A stretch of 64,000 nucleotides of DNA, taken from contig NZ_FQZN01000023.1 of NCBI RefSeq assembly GCF_900142015.1, positions 1-64,000 on the forward strand, written 5' to 3'. Under the pieces are notes generated by a model. The model was given only the letters and a program-made list of their open reading frames with translations. It searched no databases and was not told where the DNA came from. Origin of the DNA: Bacteroides stercorirosoris (GTDB taxonomy: Bacteria > Bacteroidota > Bacteroidia > Bacteroidales > Bacteroidaceae). The translations under genes and the position numbers were made by a program. This document shows positions 9,516 to 19,091 of the stretch, one piece after another (the stretch's first letter is position 1; the number at the start of each line of letters is the position of its first letter).

Positions 9516-9545
9516 GAGAGATTATACCGGAGGGTATAATCTCTC
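9516..9545 (+). terminator. Intercistronic stem-loop between surface genes and GH92 genes
   Basis: A 13-bp perfect stem (GAGATTATACC and its complement) with a GGAG loop, 31 bp after the DUF1735/LamG stop. There is no strong T run, so it may be a partial terminator, an RNA-stability element or a processing site rather than a full stop. No clear TAnnTTTG promoter is visible between it and the GH92 start at 9709. The rest of this 220-bp gap shows nothing else I can identify. Confidence 0.55.
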
Positions 9546-9708
9546 TTCCGATTCATTCGGGATTACTCAACACTTTTTAGAAAGAATCTCTCTCCGATGT
9601 TAATATAGACTAAAAATAGTAATGATGAGATAGTATTCTTCTTCTGTGAGTTGTCTTATATACGTTGAGAAACAAAAAAGTGCATACCTCATTAAACTTA
9701 ATTTAATA

Positions 9709-11985
9709 ATGAAAAACATGAAATCCATTGCAAAGCAGGCAAGTGCTTTTCTACTATTGGGAATGGCGGTTTGTAGCTGTACATATGTGCTTCAGCAACC
9801 AGATCACGCATCCTATGTGAATCCCTTTATCGGTACAGGCGGACATGGACATACTTATCCCGGGGCAGTAGTTCCTAACGGGATGATACAACCCAGTCCC
9901 GACACCCGCATTTATCAGTGGGATGCCTGCTCCGGCTATTATTATGCTGATTCTACCATCAACGGTTTCTCGCATACTCACCTCAACGGTACGGGATGCG
10001 GAGATTATGGCGATATATTACTGATGCCCACTGTGGGGCGGCAAGAGTATCAGTCTATGGGGTCGGAAAGCCAGCAAATGGCTTATGCTTCTGCTTTCTC
10101 GCATGAGAACGAGAGTGCCGAACCGGGATATTACTCCGTTTTTTTAGACCGATATAAAGTACAAGCCGAACTGACGGCTTCCAAACGTGCGGCCATTCAC
10201 CGTTATACTTTCCCGAAAGCGGAAGATGCCGGATTCATCGTTGATCTGGACTACAGCTTGCAACGCCAGACGAATGAGGATATGGTGCTTGAGGTTATCA
10301 GCGATACTGAAATCCGTGGACATAAGAAGACTGTATATTGGGCGTTCGACCAATACATTAACTTCTACGCTAAGTTCTCCAAACCCTTTACCTATACTTT
10401 AGTCACCGATTCCGTGGCATTGGATGCCGACGGACCACTTCTGCCTACAGCAAAACTGTTATTGCAATTCCAGACCGGAAAAGATGAGCAAGTATTGGTG
10501 AAAGTAGGCGTTTCGGCTGTCGACATGGATGGAGCACGCAAGAATGTGGAAGCAGAGATTCCCGGATGGGATTTTGACGGTGTACGCAAAGCAGCCCGCC
10601 AGTCATGGAACGATTATCTTGCGAAGATAGATATTGAAACATCGGATGCCGATCAGCGAACTATGTTCTACACGGCACTCTATCATACCGGTATGCAGCC
10701 CAATTTGTTTACGGATGCTGACGGTCGCTATCTCGGCATGGATTTAAAACCTCATAACGGCAGTGTGGATGAACCTGTTTATACGATTTTCTCTTTATGG
10801 GATACTTTCCGTGCCTATCATCCTTTGATGACGATTATCGATCCGGACTTAAACGAAGCGTTTATCCGCTCGCTCATCCTGAAACAGCGTGAAGGCGGTG
10901 TATTCCCGATGTGGGAACTGGCTGGAAATTATACCGGCACGATGATTGGCTATCATGCGGCATCCCTCATTGCCGACGCCTATACAAAAGGTTACCGGAA
11001 CTTTGATGTGAAAGAAGCATACGAAGCTTGTCTCCGTGCTGCGGAATATGATACGACCGGAATAAAATGTCCGCCTCTGGTGTTGCCCCACCTGATGCCG
11101 CAAGCTAAATACTGGAAGAATAAGATAGGATATGTGCCGTGTGACAAGGACAATGAATCTGTAGCCAAGGCTCTGGAATACGCTTATGATGACTGGTGTA
11201 TTTCCATCCTGGCCAATGAACTGGGTGATGCGTCCAATCAACAAAAATATGCGGAGTTTGCCAAAGGGTATAAACATTATTTTGACCCTTCCACCCGATT
11301 CATGCGCGGACTGGATAGTGAAGGTAATTGGCGTACACCTTTCAATCCCCGCTCTTCCAATCACCGTAGTGATGACTACTGTGAAGGTACTGCCTGGCAA
11401 TGGACATGGTTCGTGCCCCATGATGTGGACGGATTGGCAGATTTAATGGGAGGTCGCGATGCCTTTATAGGTAAACTGGATTCACTGTTTACGGCCGATT
11501 CTTCTTTGGAAGGCGAATTGGTTTCCGCCGATATCTCCGGTTTGATAGGACAATATGCGCATGGCAACGAACCGAGCCATCACATAGCTCATCTGTATAA
11601 TTATGTAGGCCAACCCTACAGAACTCAGGAACTGGTGGATGAAGTCTTGCACACGCTCTATTTCAATGATCCTAACGGGCTTTCGGGTAATGAAGACTGC
11701 GGACAGATGTCGGCATGGTACATCCTTAATGCAATGGGCTTTTACCAGGTATGTCCCGGTAAGCCGGTGTACTCCATCGGAAGGCCTTTATTCAATAAAG
11801 CAACCATTCATTTGAAAGATGGAAAGACTTTCACTATTTTAGCGCACAACAATAGTCGTGAAAATAAATATGTGCAGAAGATGGTTTTGAACGGAAAGGA
11901 ACTGAAAACTCCATTCTTTGCACATCAGGATATAGTAGACGGGGGTACTTTGGAATTGACAATGGGCGGTAATCCGCTGAAGTAA
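9709..11985 (+). CDS. GH92 exo-alpha-mannosidase, lipoprotein
   Basis: About 758 residues from the ATG at 9709. A GTG at 9646 would add 21 residues before an evident signal sequence, so I reject it. The N-terminus is a lipoprotein-type signal (LLGMAVCSC). The N-terminal beta-sandwich begins with YVNPFIGTGGHGHTYPGAVVPNGM, a GH92 hallmark. The catalytic (alpha/alpha)6 domain carries FSLWDTFRAYHPL, YCEGTAWQWTWFVPHD (Cys558-Glu559) and GNEDCGQMSAWYILNAMGFY. GH92 enzymes are calcium-dependent exo-alpha-mannosidases. At the position where alpha-1,2-specific members carry His-Glu this one has Cys-Glu, so it may prefer another linkage. The MFS gene follows by 22 bp. Confidence 0.92.
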   Translation: MKNMKSIAKQASAFLLLGMAVCSCTYVLQQPDHASYVNPFIGTGGHGHTYPGAVVPNGMIQPSPDTRIYQWDACSGYYYADSTINGFSHTHLNGTGCGDYGDILLMPTVGRQEYQSMGSESQQMAYASAFSHENESAEPGYYSVFLDRYKVQAELTASKRAAIHRYTFPKAEDAGFIVDLDYSLQRQTNEDMVLEVISDTEIRGHKKTVYWAFDQYINFYAKFSKPFTYTLVTDSVALDADGPLLPTAKLLLQFQTGKDEQVLVKVGVSAVDMDGARKNVEAEIPGWDFDGVRKAARQSWNDYLAKIDIETSDADQRTMFYTALYHTGMQPNLFTDADGRYLGMDLKPHNGSVDEPVYTIFSLWDTFRAYHPLMTIIDPDLNEAFIRSLILKQREGGVFPMWELAGNYTGTMIGYHAASLIADAYTKGYRNFDVKEAYEACLRAAEYDTTGIKCPPLVLPHLMPQAKYWKNKIGYVPCDKDNESVAKALEYAYDDWCISILANELGDASNQQKYAEFAKGYKHYFDPSTRFMRGLDSEGNWRTPFNPRSSNHRSDDYCEGTAWQWTWFVPHDVDGLADLMGGRDAFIGKLDSLFTADSSLEGELVSADISGLIGQYAHGNEPSHHIAHLYNYVGQPYRTQELVDEVLHTLYFNDPNGLSGNEDCGQMSAWYILNAMGFYQVCPGKPVYSIGRPLFNKATIHLKDGKTFTILAHNNSRENKYVQKMVLNGKELKTPFFAHQDIVDGGTLELTMGGNPLK

Positions 11986-12007
11986 GAATTGATAAAATAG
12001 AATAGGT

Positions 12008-13318
12008 ATGAGTCGAAATAGTCGTAATCCGATTTCATGGGTGCCCACCGTCTACTTTGCTATGGGACTGCCTTTTGTGGTGCTGAACATGGTGTCCGTA
12101 TTGATGTTCAAAGGAATGGGCATCAGTGATGCTCAGATTGCTTTGTGGACATCACTGATTATGTTACCCTGGACGTTGAAATTCCTCTGGAGTCCTTTCC
12201 TGGAGATGTTTAAAACGAAGAAGTTCTTTGTAGTACTGACACAACTGGTCACTGGAGTAGGATTTGCTCTGGTGGCACTGGCATTGCATCTGCCTGCTTT
12301 CTTTGCTGTGTGTATTGCTTTGCTGGCAGTCATCGCTTTTAGTGGAGCGACGCATGATGTGGCTACGGACGGTGTTTATATGTCGGAACTGGATAAACAG
12401 GATCAGGCTAAGTACATCGGCTGGCAGGGAGCTTTCTACAATATTGCCAAGATTGTGGCATCCGGAGGGTTGGTGTGGTTGGCAGGCTGGTTGCTGAAGC
12501 GTTTCGGTGGAGTGCCGGAAGCTACGGAAGCTGTCCGCCACGAAGCGACCGTGCAGGCCTGGATGATAGTAATGTTGTTGATGGGAGTTATCATGGTGTT
12601 GCTGGGACTGTATCACATGAAGATGCTGCCATCCGGCGGAGTGGCCGTTGGCAAATCAACTTCTGCGAAAGAAACGATGCAACGGCTGGTAGAGGTGATT
12701 AAAGACTTCTTCCGGAAGAAGCATATCTGGTATTATATCGCTTTCATTATCATTTATCGTCTTGCCGAAGGTTTTGTGATGAAAATTGTTCCTCTGTTTC
12801 TGAAGGCGGAACGTGCTGTAGGCGGCTTGGGGTTGAATGAACAGGAAATAGGATTGTATTATGGTACTTATGGGGCGGCAGCTTTTGTGTTGGGGTCGCT
12901 TCTGGCCGGATATTATATCTCCCACAGGGGATTGAGCAAGACTTTGTTTTCATTGTGTTGCATCTTCAATCTACCGTTCATTGCTTATACGTTGCTGGCC
13001 ATTTACCAGCCGGAAAACGGAATGTTGATTGGCGGTGCCATTGTGCTCGAATATTTCGGCTACGGTTTTGGTTTCGTAGGGCTTACACTGTTCATGATGC
13101 AGCAGGTGGCTCCAGGAAAACACCAGATGGCCCATTATGCTTTCGCTTCGGGAATCATGAATCTGGGTGTGATGCTTCCGGGATCAATCAGCGGCTTTGT
13201 CAGTGATGCGCTGGGGTATAAGACCTTTTTTATTTTTACGTTGTTTGCGACGATTCCGGCTTTCCTTATCACTTATTTTGTGCCGTTCACATATCCGGAT
13301 GCAAAGAAGACTGAATAG
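12008..13318 (+). CDS. MFS transporter, probable importer of the N-glycan core disaccharide
   Basis: A 436-residue inner-membrane protein with about twelve hydrophobic segments and an AmpG/MFS-like start (TVYFAMGLPFVVLNMVSVL, then WTLKFLWSPFLEMF). It lies between a GH92 gene and the GH130 gene with gaps of 22 and 26 bp. Orthologous gene order (GH92, GH130, MFS) is known from the complex N-glycan locus of B. thetaiotaomicron (BT1032-BT1034). The inferred job is uptake of Man-beta-1,4-GlcNAc from the periplasm to the cytoplasmic phosphorylase. The substrate is inferred from context only. Confidence 0.85.
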   Translation: MSRNSRNPISWVPTVYFAMGLPFVVLNMVSVLMFKGMGISDAQIALWTSLIMLPWTLKFLWSPFLEMFKTKKFFVVLTQLVTGVGFALVALALHLPAFFAVCIALLAVIAFSGATHDVATDGVYMSELDKQDQAKYIGWQGAFYNIAKIVASGGLVWLAGWLLKRFGGVPEATEAVRHEATVQAWMIVMLLMGVIMVLLGLYHMKMLPSGGVAVGKSTSAKETMQRLVEVIKDFFRKKHIWYYIAFIIIYRLAEGFVMKIVPLFLKAERAVGGLGLNEQEIGLYYGTYGAAAFVLGSLLAGYYISHRGLSKTLFSLCCIFNLPFIAYTLLAIYQPENGMLIGGAIVLEYFGYGFGFVGLTLFMMQQVAPGKHQMAHYAFASGIMNLGVMLPGSISGFVSDALGYKTFFIFTLFATIPAFLITYFVPFTYPDAKKTE

Positions 13319-13344
13319 TAATAACTATAAATATAATAATAATT

Positions 13345-14316
13345 ATGAACAACAAAATTTCAATGCCTTGGGAAGAACGTCCGGAAGGCTGCACAGATGT
13401 AATGTGGCGTTATTCACAGAATCCGGTTATAGGCCGCTATCATATTCCTACTTCCAATAGCATTTTCAATAGTGCGGTAGTTCCGTTTGAAGATGGATTT
13501 GCCGGTGTGTTCCGTTGTGACAATAAGGCGGTGCAGATGAATATCTTCGCGGGATTCAGCAAAGATGGAATCAATTGGGAGATAAACCACGATCCCATCT
13601 GCTTTAAAGCCGGAAATACGGAGATGATAGAGTCCGAGTATAAATATGACCCGCGTGTGACCTGGATTGAAGACCGTTACTGGATTACCTGGTGCAACGG
13701 CTATCACGGACCTACAATCGGCATCGGCTATACTTTTGATTTTAAAGAATTCTTCCAGTGTGAGAATGCTTTTCTGCCTTTCAACCGCAATGGAGTACTT
13801 TTCCCACAGAAGATAGACGGGAAATATGCCATGTTGAGTCGTCCGAGCGATAACGGACACACTCCGTTTGGAGATATCTACATCAGTTATAGCCCGGACA
13901 TGAAGTATTGGGGAGAGCATCGTTGTGTGATGAAGGTTACCCCGTTCCCCGAAAGTGCATGGCAGTGTACGAAGATAGGGGCAGGCTCCGTGCCGTTCCT
14001 GACGGAAGAAGGCTGGTTGATATTCTATCATGGTGTGATTACCACCTGTAACGGTTTCCGCTACTCCATGGGGGCTGCCATTCTTGATAGGGAGAACCCC
14101 GCGAAAGTATTGTATCGTACACGTCCGTATCTGCTTGCACCTGCTGCTCCTTATGAATTGCAGGGAGACGTGCCTAATGTAGTATTCCCTTGTGCATCCT
14201 TGCAGGATGGTGATAAGGTTGCAGTGTATTACGGTGCAGCCGACACGGTGGTAGGGATGGCTTTTGGTTATATTTCGGAAATCATAGCATTTACGAAGAA
14301 AAACAGCATTGTATAG
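13345..14316 (+). CDS. GH130 beta-1,4-mannosyl-N-acetylglucosamine phosphorylase
   Basis: A 323-residue cytoplasmic enzyme without signal peptide. It shows the five-bladed beta-propeller pattern of GH130, including NSAVVPFEDGFAGVFRC, the catalytic-Asp region YDPRVTWIEDRYWITW, GPTIGIGYTFDF and WLIFYHGVITTCNGFRYSMG. Close relatives (B. thetaiotaomicron BT1033) phosphorolyse Man-beta-1,4-GlcNAc to mannose 1-phosphate and GlcNAc. That is the last step of N-glycan breakdown and matches the GH18 and GH92 genes in the same operon. The exact substrate (disaccharide versus chitobiose-containing trisaccharide) cannot be settled from sequence. Confidence 0.9.
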   Translation: MNNKISMPWEERPEGCTDVMWRYSQNPVIGRYHIPTSNSIFNSAVVPFEDGFAGVFRCDNKAVQMNIFAGFSKDGINWEINHDPICFKAGNTEMIESEYKYDPRVTWIEDRYWITWCNGYHGPTIGIGYTFDFKEFFQCENAFLPFNRNGVLFPQKIDGKYAMLSRPSDNGHTPFGDIYISYSPDMKYWGEHRCVMKVTPFPESAWQCTKIGAGSVPFLTEEGWLIFYHGVITTCNGFRYSMGAAILDRENPAKVLYRTRPYLLAPAAPYELQGDVPNVVFPCASLQDGDKVAVYYGAADTVVGMAFGYISEIIAFTKKNSIV

Positions 14317-14341
14317 TTAATCCCTTAAAGAATCGTCGACT

Positions 14342-16636
14342 ATGAAACGTATTTTATTGGCTTACACACTTTCTGCCCTTTGTCTGCTTCCGGCGTTTGC
14401 CGGAGGTGGAGAGGGTTCTTTACCTATAAGCTATGTCAATCCTTTCATCGGTACTACCAACTTTGGTACCACTAATCCGGGAGCGGTCTGTCCCAATGGT
14501 ATGATGTCCGTGGTTCCTTTCAATGTGATGGGATCAGAAGATAATAAGTATGATAAGGATGCTCGTTGGTGGTCTACTCCTTATGAGTATCACAATTGCT
14601 TCTTTACGGGTTATTCGCATGTGAATCTGAGTGGTGTAGGGTGTCCCGAACTGGGATCTTTATTGCTGATGCCTACTACAGGTGAATTGTCTGTAGATTA
14701 TAAGGAATATGGAAGTCGTTATAAAGATGAACAGGCTTCTCCGGGATATTACAGTAATTTCCTCACTCGCTATAATGTAAAGACTGAGGTGTCTGCCACT
14801 CCCCGCACGGGTGTTTCACGTTTCACGTTTCCTGCCGGGCAGAGTCATATATTATTGAATTTGGGTGAAGGACTGACTAATGAAACCGGTGCTTTCCTGA
14901 AACAGGTGAGTGACACTGAATTTGAAGGTATGAAATTATTGGGAACTTTCTGCTATAACCCCCAGGCGGTATTTCCCATTTATTTTGTAATGCGTGTCAA
15001 CAAGCAACCGGCATCCGGCGGGTATTGGAAAAAGCAGCGTCCCATGACCGGAGTTGAGGCTGAATGGGATCCCGACAACGGACGCTACAAACTTTATACC
15101 CGTTATCGTAAGGAAATAGCCGGAGATGATATCGGTGCTTTTCTTACTTTCAACACGACGGAAGGTGAACAGATCGAAGTGCAAATGGGAGTTTCTTTTG
15201 TCAGCATCGAGAATGCCCGTCTGAATCTGGATACAGAGCAAAGTGGAAAGAATTTCAGTCAGGTATTGGCTGATGCCCGTATGCGTTGGAATGAGGATCT
15301 TTCGCGTATCCTTGTCGAAGGCGGAACGGAAGAACAGAAAACTGTCTTTTATACTGCTCTTTACCATACATTGATACATCCCAATATCCTGCAGGATGTC
15401 AATGGTCAGTATCCCGCCATGGAAAGTGGTCAGATTCTGACAACAAAAGGAGACCGTTACACTGTTTTCTCGCTTTGGGATACGTATCGTAACGTTCACC
15501 AACTCCTTACGTTGGTTTATCCCGAACGTCAGTTACAAATGGTGCGTTCCATGCTCGATATGTATCGCGAACATGGTTGGCTGCCCAAATGGGAACTCTA
15601 CGGACGTGAAACGTTGACTATGGAGGGCGATCCGTCCATTCCTGTCATCGTTGATACCTGGTTGAAAGGTTTACGTGATTTTGATATTGATCTGGCTTAT
15701 GAAGCTATGTATAAATCTGCCACTTTGCCCGGTGCCGAGAATTTGCTAAGGCCGGATAATGATGATTATATGTCATTGGGATATGTTCCTTTGCGTGAAC
15801 AGTACGATAATTCAGTCTCTCATGCATTAGAGTATTATATTGCGGATTATTCTCTTTCCCTGCTGGCGGATGCATTGGGTAAACGGGCAGCGGAACAGGG
15901 TAAAAAAGCAGAAGCGCGGAAATATCAGGCTGATGCCCGTCTTTTTTATAACCGTTCATTGGGATATAAACACTACTACAGTAAGGAATTTGGTACTTTC
16001 CGTCCCATTCTGCCTGACGGTCAGTTCTATTCACCTTTCAATCCGAGACAGGGAGAGAATTTTGAACCGAATCCCGGTTTCCATGAAGGATGTGCCTGGA
16101 ATTACAGTTTCTATGTTCCCCACGATGTGAAAGGGCTTGCCCGTCTCATGGGTGGACAGAAACCTTTCATTGAAAAACTTCAGCGTGTCTTTGATGATGG
16201 TCTCTATGATCCTGCCAATGAACCCGACATTGCCTATGCTCATCTCTTTTCTTATTTCAAGGGTGAAGAATGGCGTACGCAAAAGGAGACTCAACGGCTT
16301 TTGCAAAAGTATTTTAAAAATGCTCCCGATGGTATTCCCGGTAATGATGATACCGGTACCATGTCTACCTGGGCTATCTTTAACATGATAGGATTTTACC
16401 CCGACTGTCCTGGTGATCCGTATTATACTCTTACTACGCCTGTATTCGATAAGGTGGTGATTCGTCTTGACCCTGATACTTGGGGAAGTGATAAGCTGGT
16501 GATAGAAACTGAGCGCCCTTCAACAGAGTCCTTATACATTCGTGAGATGGAGTTAGGAGGGAAGAAATTATCCCGCTACCGCATCAGTCATGAAGAACTG
16601 GTAAAAGGTGGAGCGCTGAGATTTATACTTCGATAG
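14342..16636 (+). CDS. GH92 exo-alpha-mannosidase (alpha-1,2-type active-site motif)
   Basis: 764 residues with a signal peptide (about 1-20, LCLLPAFAGG). It has the GH92 start YVNPFIGTTNFGTTNPGAVCPNGM, then FSLWDTYRNVHQLL, FHEGCAWNYSFYVPHD (His581-Glu582) and GNDDTGTMSTWAIFNMIGFY (first Asp at 669). The His-Glu pair is, as I recall from structural work on B. thetaiotaomicron GH92 enzymes, the +1 subsite motif of alpha-1,2-mannosidases. That would make this the trimmer of terminal alpha-1,2-mannose on high-mannose glycans. It is the last gene of the PUL, 25 bp after GH130. Confidence 0.92.
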   Translation: MKRILLAYTLSALCLLPAFAGGGEGSLPISYVNPFIGTTNFGTTNPGAVCPNGMMSVVPFNVMGSEDNKYDKDARWWSTPYEYHNCFFTGYSHVNLSGVGCPELGSLLLMPTTGELSVDYKEYGSRYKDEQASPGYYSNFLTRYNVKTEVSATPRTGVSRFTFPAGQSHILLNLGEGLTNETGAFLKQVSDTEFEGMKLLGTFCYNPQAVFPIYFVMRVNKQPASGGYWKKQRPMTGVEAEWDPDNGRYKLYTRYRKEIAGDDIGAFLTFNTTEGEQIEVQMGVSFVSIENARLNLDTEQSGKNFSQVLADARMRWNEDLSRILVEGGTEEQKTVFYTALYHTLIHPNILQDVNGQYPAMESGQILTTKGDRYTVFSLWDTYRNVHQLLTLVYPERQLQMVRSMLDMYREHGWLPKWELYGRETLTMEGDPSIPVIVDTWLKGLRDFDIDLAYEAMYKSATLPGAENLLRPDNDDYMSLGYVPLREQYDNSVSHALEYYIADYSLSLLADALGKRAAEQGKKAEARKYQADARLFYNRSLGYKHYYSKEFGTFRPILPDGQFYSPFNPRQGENFEPNPGFHEGCAWNYSFYVPHDVKGLARLMGGQKPFIEKLQRVFDDGLYDPANEPDIAYAHLFSYFKGEEWRTQKETQRLLQKYFKNAPDGIPGNDDTGTMSTWAIFNMIGFYPDCPGDPYYTLTTPVFDKVVIRLDPDTWGSDKLVIETERPSTESLYIREMELGGKKLSRYRISHEELVKGGALRFILR

Positions 16637-16667
16637 TATAGGAGGTGACAAACCTATCTTGCAATAC

Positions 16668-16738
16668 CTTGTCGACAAGAAGTTAAGAGTTTGTCAACAA
16701 GAAGTTAACTCCTTGTCATCAAGAAGTTAACTTCTTGT
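16668..16738. repeat. Tandem 22-bp repeat (three units plus 5 bp) with internal palindromes
   Basis: Units at 16668-16689, 16690-16711 and 16712-16733 share the core TTGTCnnCAAGAAGTTAA; a fourth starts at 16734. The last junction forms the perfect 18-bp palindrome CAAGAAGTTAACTTCTTG (16720-16737), and the first unit holds CTTGTCGACAAG, also a perfect palindrome. It lies in the convergent gap between the last GH92 gene and the TraB-family gene. Function unknown. Confidence 0.85.
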
Positions 16739-16837
16739 AAGGGGCTGATAATCAATGTTTATTTTACGCTCTGGTCTTGTGTAAGTTATCACTGTATTCA
16801 AGTAGGTCTTTTCTGTAAAAGCGGATTATAATAAAAT

Positions 16838-16867
16838 CGGGTGACTGCAATCACTTGCCATCACCCG
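16838..16867. terminator. Stem-loop in the convergent GH92/TraB gap
   Basis: An imperfect hairpin of about 12-13 bp (CGGGTGA...TCACCCG ends) followed on the plus strand by a T run near 16878. It is well placed to end the N-glycan operon and possibly also the leftward TraB operon. Confidence 0.5.
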
Positions 16868-16924
16868 CTATCTTACATTTTTTCGTGTTTCAAAAATGTT
16901 CGTAAAGAGAGAATTTATAGTTTT

Positions 16925-17809
16925 TTATTTCATAGGTTCTACTGTATAACCTTGTTGTTTCAATAGTTTCAGTACTCCATTGCTGCCCGGTAAGTGTCCG
17001 GCACCTACTACAAAGAGAGTAGGAGCATCTTTCATGATAGTCGGCATTTTCTCAATCCATGCTTTGTTGCGGTTATCCAGCAAAGCTTCCATTTCACCCG
17101 GCATCGGATCACAGGAGTTGCCATCCCGTTCTTCCATAAGTTTCAGCATCTCATCCAGATTTTGGGCTTTATATGCCTCATTCAGTCGTTTAGTCTGATC
17201 TATCGTTTTTTCTATGTCATTTGCGAGGCAATAGAGTAAGTTTGCCTGGCGTTGCAAAGTTTGGCTATTCAAGAGGACATCGAGTTGGGACTGGATGCTT
17301 TCAAGACCACCCACTTTCTTACCGGACTGTATGGCTTGTTGTTGAAAATAAGTGTCCAACTGTTCTTGAGGGTTGAAACCACCTAAGTGTTTCATACATA
17401 ATATCACAGTCAATTGTTGGGTGATGAAAGCCGGTTTATACTTTCCGAGCATGGCAATGTCAGCCATCAGGTTTTCTTTTACTACTTTTCCCACAACGTC
17501 ATATTGTTCGGGAGTGAAAAGAGCCTGAAGAGTGGTATCTCCTGCTATCATCATATTTTTTTGCATCAATTGCATAAATTCGGGAGATGCTGCTTCGGAC
17601 ATGACAACCTCTCCGTATACTTGTGCAGTTCCATCAATAGCCTGTGGAAGTCCGGCGATGCTATCTTTTATACTTAATGGTACTAAATGGTGTGTGCCTA
17701 AGATATATGAGGGCTTTTCCTGTCCATTACCGGAGATTTTCCAAAGCAATTGTGCATTGGAATTCAGCGCAATGCTGATAAAGAGGAGAATACTTAAAAT
17801 CTTCTTCAT
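16925..17809 (-). CDS. TraB/GumN family protein
   Basis: 294 residues with an N-terminal signal peptide (LLFISIALNSNAQ). The family motifs are present: YILGTHHLVP near residue 37 (GxxH type) and VVGAGHLPGSNGVLKLLKQQGY at the C-terminus. TraB/GumN proteins share a fold with Tiki and EreA-like enzymes and are proposed metallohydrolases or proteases; no bacterial substrate is established. It is the last gene of a leftward operon with an NlpC/P60 peptidase (30 bp upstream), an ABC ATPase and a DUF5687 membrane protein, which hints at an envelope role. Confidence 0.85.
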   Translation of the reverse strand: MKKILSILLFISIALNSNAQLLWKISGNGQEKPSYILGTHHLVPLSIKDSIAGLPQAIDGTAQVYGEVVMSEAASPEFMQLMQKNMMIAGDTTLQALFTPEQYDVVGKVVKENLMADIAMLGKYKPAFITQQLTVILCMKHLGGFNPQEQLDTYFQQQAIQSGKKVGGLESIQSQLDVLLNSQTLQRQANLLYCLANDIEKTIDQTKRLNEAYKAQNLDEMLKLMEERDGNSCDPMPGEMEALLDNRNKAWIEKMPTIMKDAPTLFVVGAGHLPGSNGVLKLLKQQGYTVEPMK

Positions 17810-17839
17810 TGTTTTTCCTTTTTAAAGTTCATTTGTTAT

Positions 17840-18352
17840 TTATTTCACCCTTCCTCCGCAAAGCCAGTATTGTGTATAGTACTTTTCATTAAGGGCACTA
17901 ACTATTACCCCCTGACTGGTGCTGGCATGGATGAACTTTCCATTTTTGAGATATATGCCCACGTGCGCCACTTTCTTTTTAGATGCACGGCTGGTGAAAA
18001 ATACCAAGTCTCCCTCACGCAGGTTACGGCGGGCGACCTTGTTGCTTTCTTTGAGTTGACCGTCAGTACTTCGGGCCAGGCGGATGTTATATACTCTTGT
18101 ATAGAGTTGCGACACCAGGCCGGAACAGTCTGTCCCGTGTTTGCTGTTGCCACCTGCACGGTAGGGGACACCTAACCACTCCGCAGAGGCAATATACAAC
18201 TTATGGTTGTCTTCTTTATCAATATCTATTCCCAAACGGACGGAAGCTTTAGCCAATGCCTTGTAGTCGAGGCGTGGTGCTGAGGTACGACAGGAACTTA
18301 AACTAAATGCCAGTCCGACAAGTGCAACTATATATAAGAAGTATTTCTTCAT
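17840..18352 (-). CDS. NlpC/P60 (C40) cell-wall peptidase, lipoprotein
   Basis: 170 residues with a lipoprotein signal (SLSSC, about residue 21). The NlpC/P60 catalytic cysteine is in HGTDCSGLVSQLY and the histidine in KVAHVGIYL, followed by KFIHAST. The family cleaves D-Glu to diaminopimelate-type bonds in peptidoglycan stem peptides. The start codon overlaps the end of the ABC ATPase gene by 4 bp (ATGA type), which suggests translational coupling. Confidence 0.9.
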   Translation of the reverse strand: MKKYFLYIVALVGLAFSLSSCRTSAPRLDYKALAKASVRLGIDIDKEDNHKLYIASAEWLGVPYRAGGNSKHGTDCSGLVSQLYTRVYNIRLARSTDGQLKESNKVARRNLREGDLVFFTSRASKKKVAHVGIYLKNGKFIHASTSQGVIVSALNEKYYTQYWLCGGRVK

Positions 18353-19083
18353 GCCTGTTCCTCTTCTTCAATTTCTTCTTCTACTCTGATATTGAAGTAG
18401 TCTTCAAGCTCTTTCTCAGCCGAATTGTTTTCATTCCGGATATCACGGATAATCACGCCATTCTCCAACAGGGCAATGCGTGGACATACATCTACCGTAT
18501 GATTCAGGTTGTGGCTTGAAATGATAACCGTGGCATGATGATCTTCATTGTACTTCTTCAGCAGGTGCTTGATGATGGACTGAGAGCTCGGATCGAGGAA
18601 GTTGAACGGTTCGTCCAGAATCAGTAATTGCGGATGATGCAGCATAGCTGAGATAATGCCGATTTTCTGCTTGTTTCCGGCGGAAAAGTTACGGATGAAT
18701 TTCTTTTGTCCGATCACCTCATTGTTCATGAAGCGTTCAAAAGGAAGCAGGCGTTCGTCCACTTCTTCTTTCTTCAAACCATACATTTTACCAATGAAGT
18801 AGAAATATTCCTCCGGAGTAAGGTAATCAATCAGAAAACCGTCATCAATGAAAGCGCCTGTGAATTGTTTCCAGTCTTCACTCTTGCACACATCAATGTC
18901 GTTAATAGTCACATTACCTTGGTCTGCTTGCAGCAGATCCAGTATCAGACGGAAAAGCGTAGTCTTACCTGCTCCATTGTTACCTACCAAGCCTAACATA
19001 TCGCCTTGTTCGATGACATATTTTTCAATATCTACGGCCTTCTTTTGTCCGAAGTTTTTTTGAAGTCTGTTAATCTCTATCAT
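18349..19083 (-). CDS. ABC transporter ATP-binding protein (partner of DUF5687)
   Basis: 244 residues. Walker A is GNNGAGKTTLFRL, the signature is NFSAGNKQKIGIISA, Walker B is LLILDEPFNFLDP and the H-loop is IISSHNLNH. The C-terminal tail is very acidic (EEEIEEEEQA). It should power the DUF5687 membrane protein encoded 8 bp upstream. The signature is NFSAG rather than the classic LSGGQ, as is common in ABC-2-type export ATPases. Confidence 0.93.
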   Translation of the reverse strand: MIEINRLQKNFGQKKAVDIEKYVIEQGDMLGLVGNNGAGKTTLFRLILDLLQADQGNVTINDIDVCKSEDWKQFTGAFIDDGFLIDYLTPEEYFYFIGKMYGLKKEEVDERLLPFERFMNNEVIGQKKFIRNFSAGNKQKIGIISAMLHHPQLLILDEPFNFLDPSSQSIIKHLLKKYNEDHHATVIISSHNLNHTVDVCPRIALLENGVIIRDIRNENNSAEKELEDYFNIRVEEEIEEEEQA

Positions 19084-19091
19084 ATTCGTAA

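Noticed and set aside
9646..9708. GTG start extending the first GH92 protein
   Set aside because: The extension precedes a normal lipoprotein signal sequence that begins at 9709.
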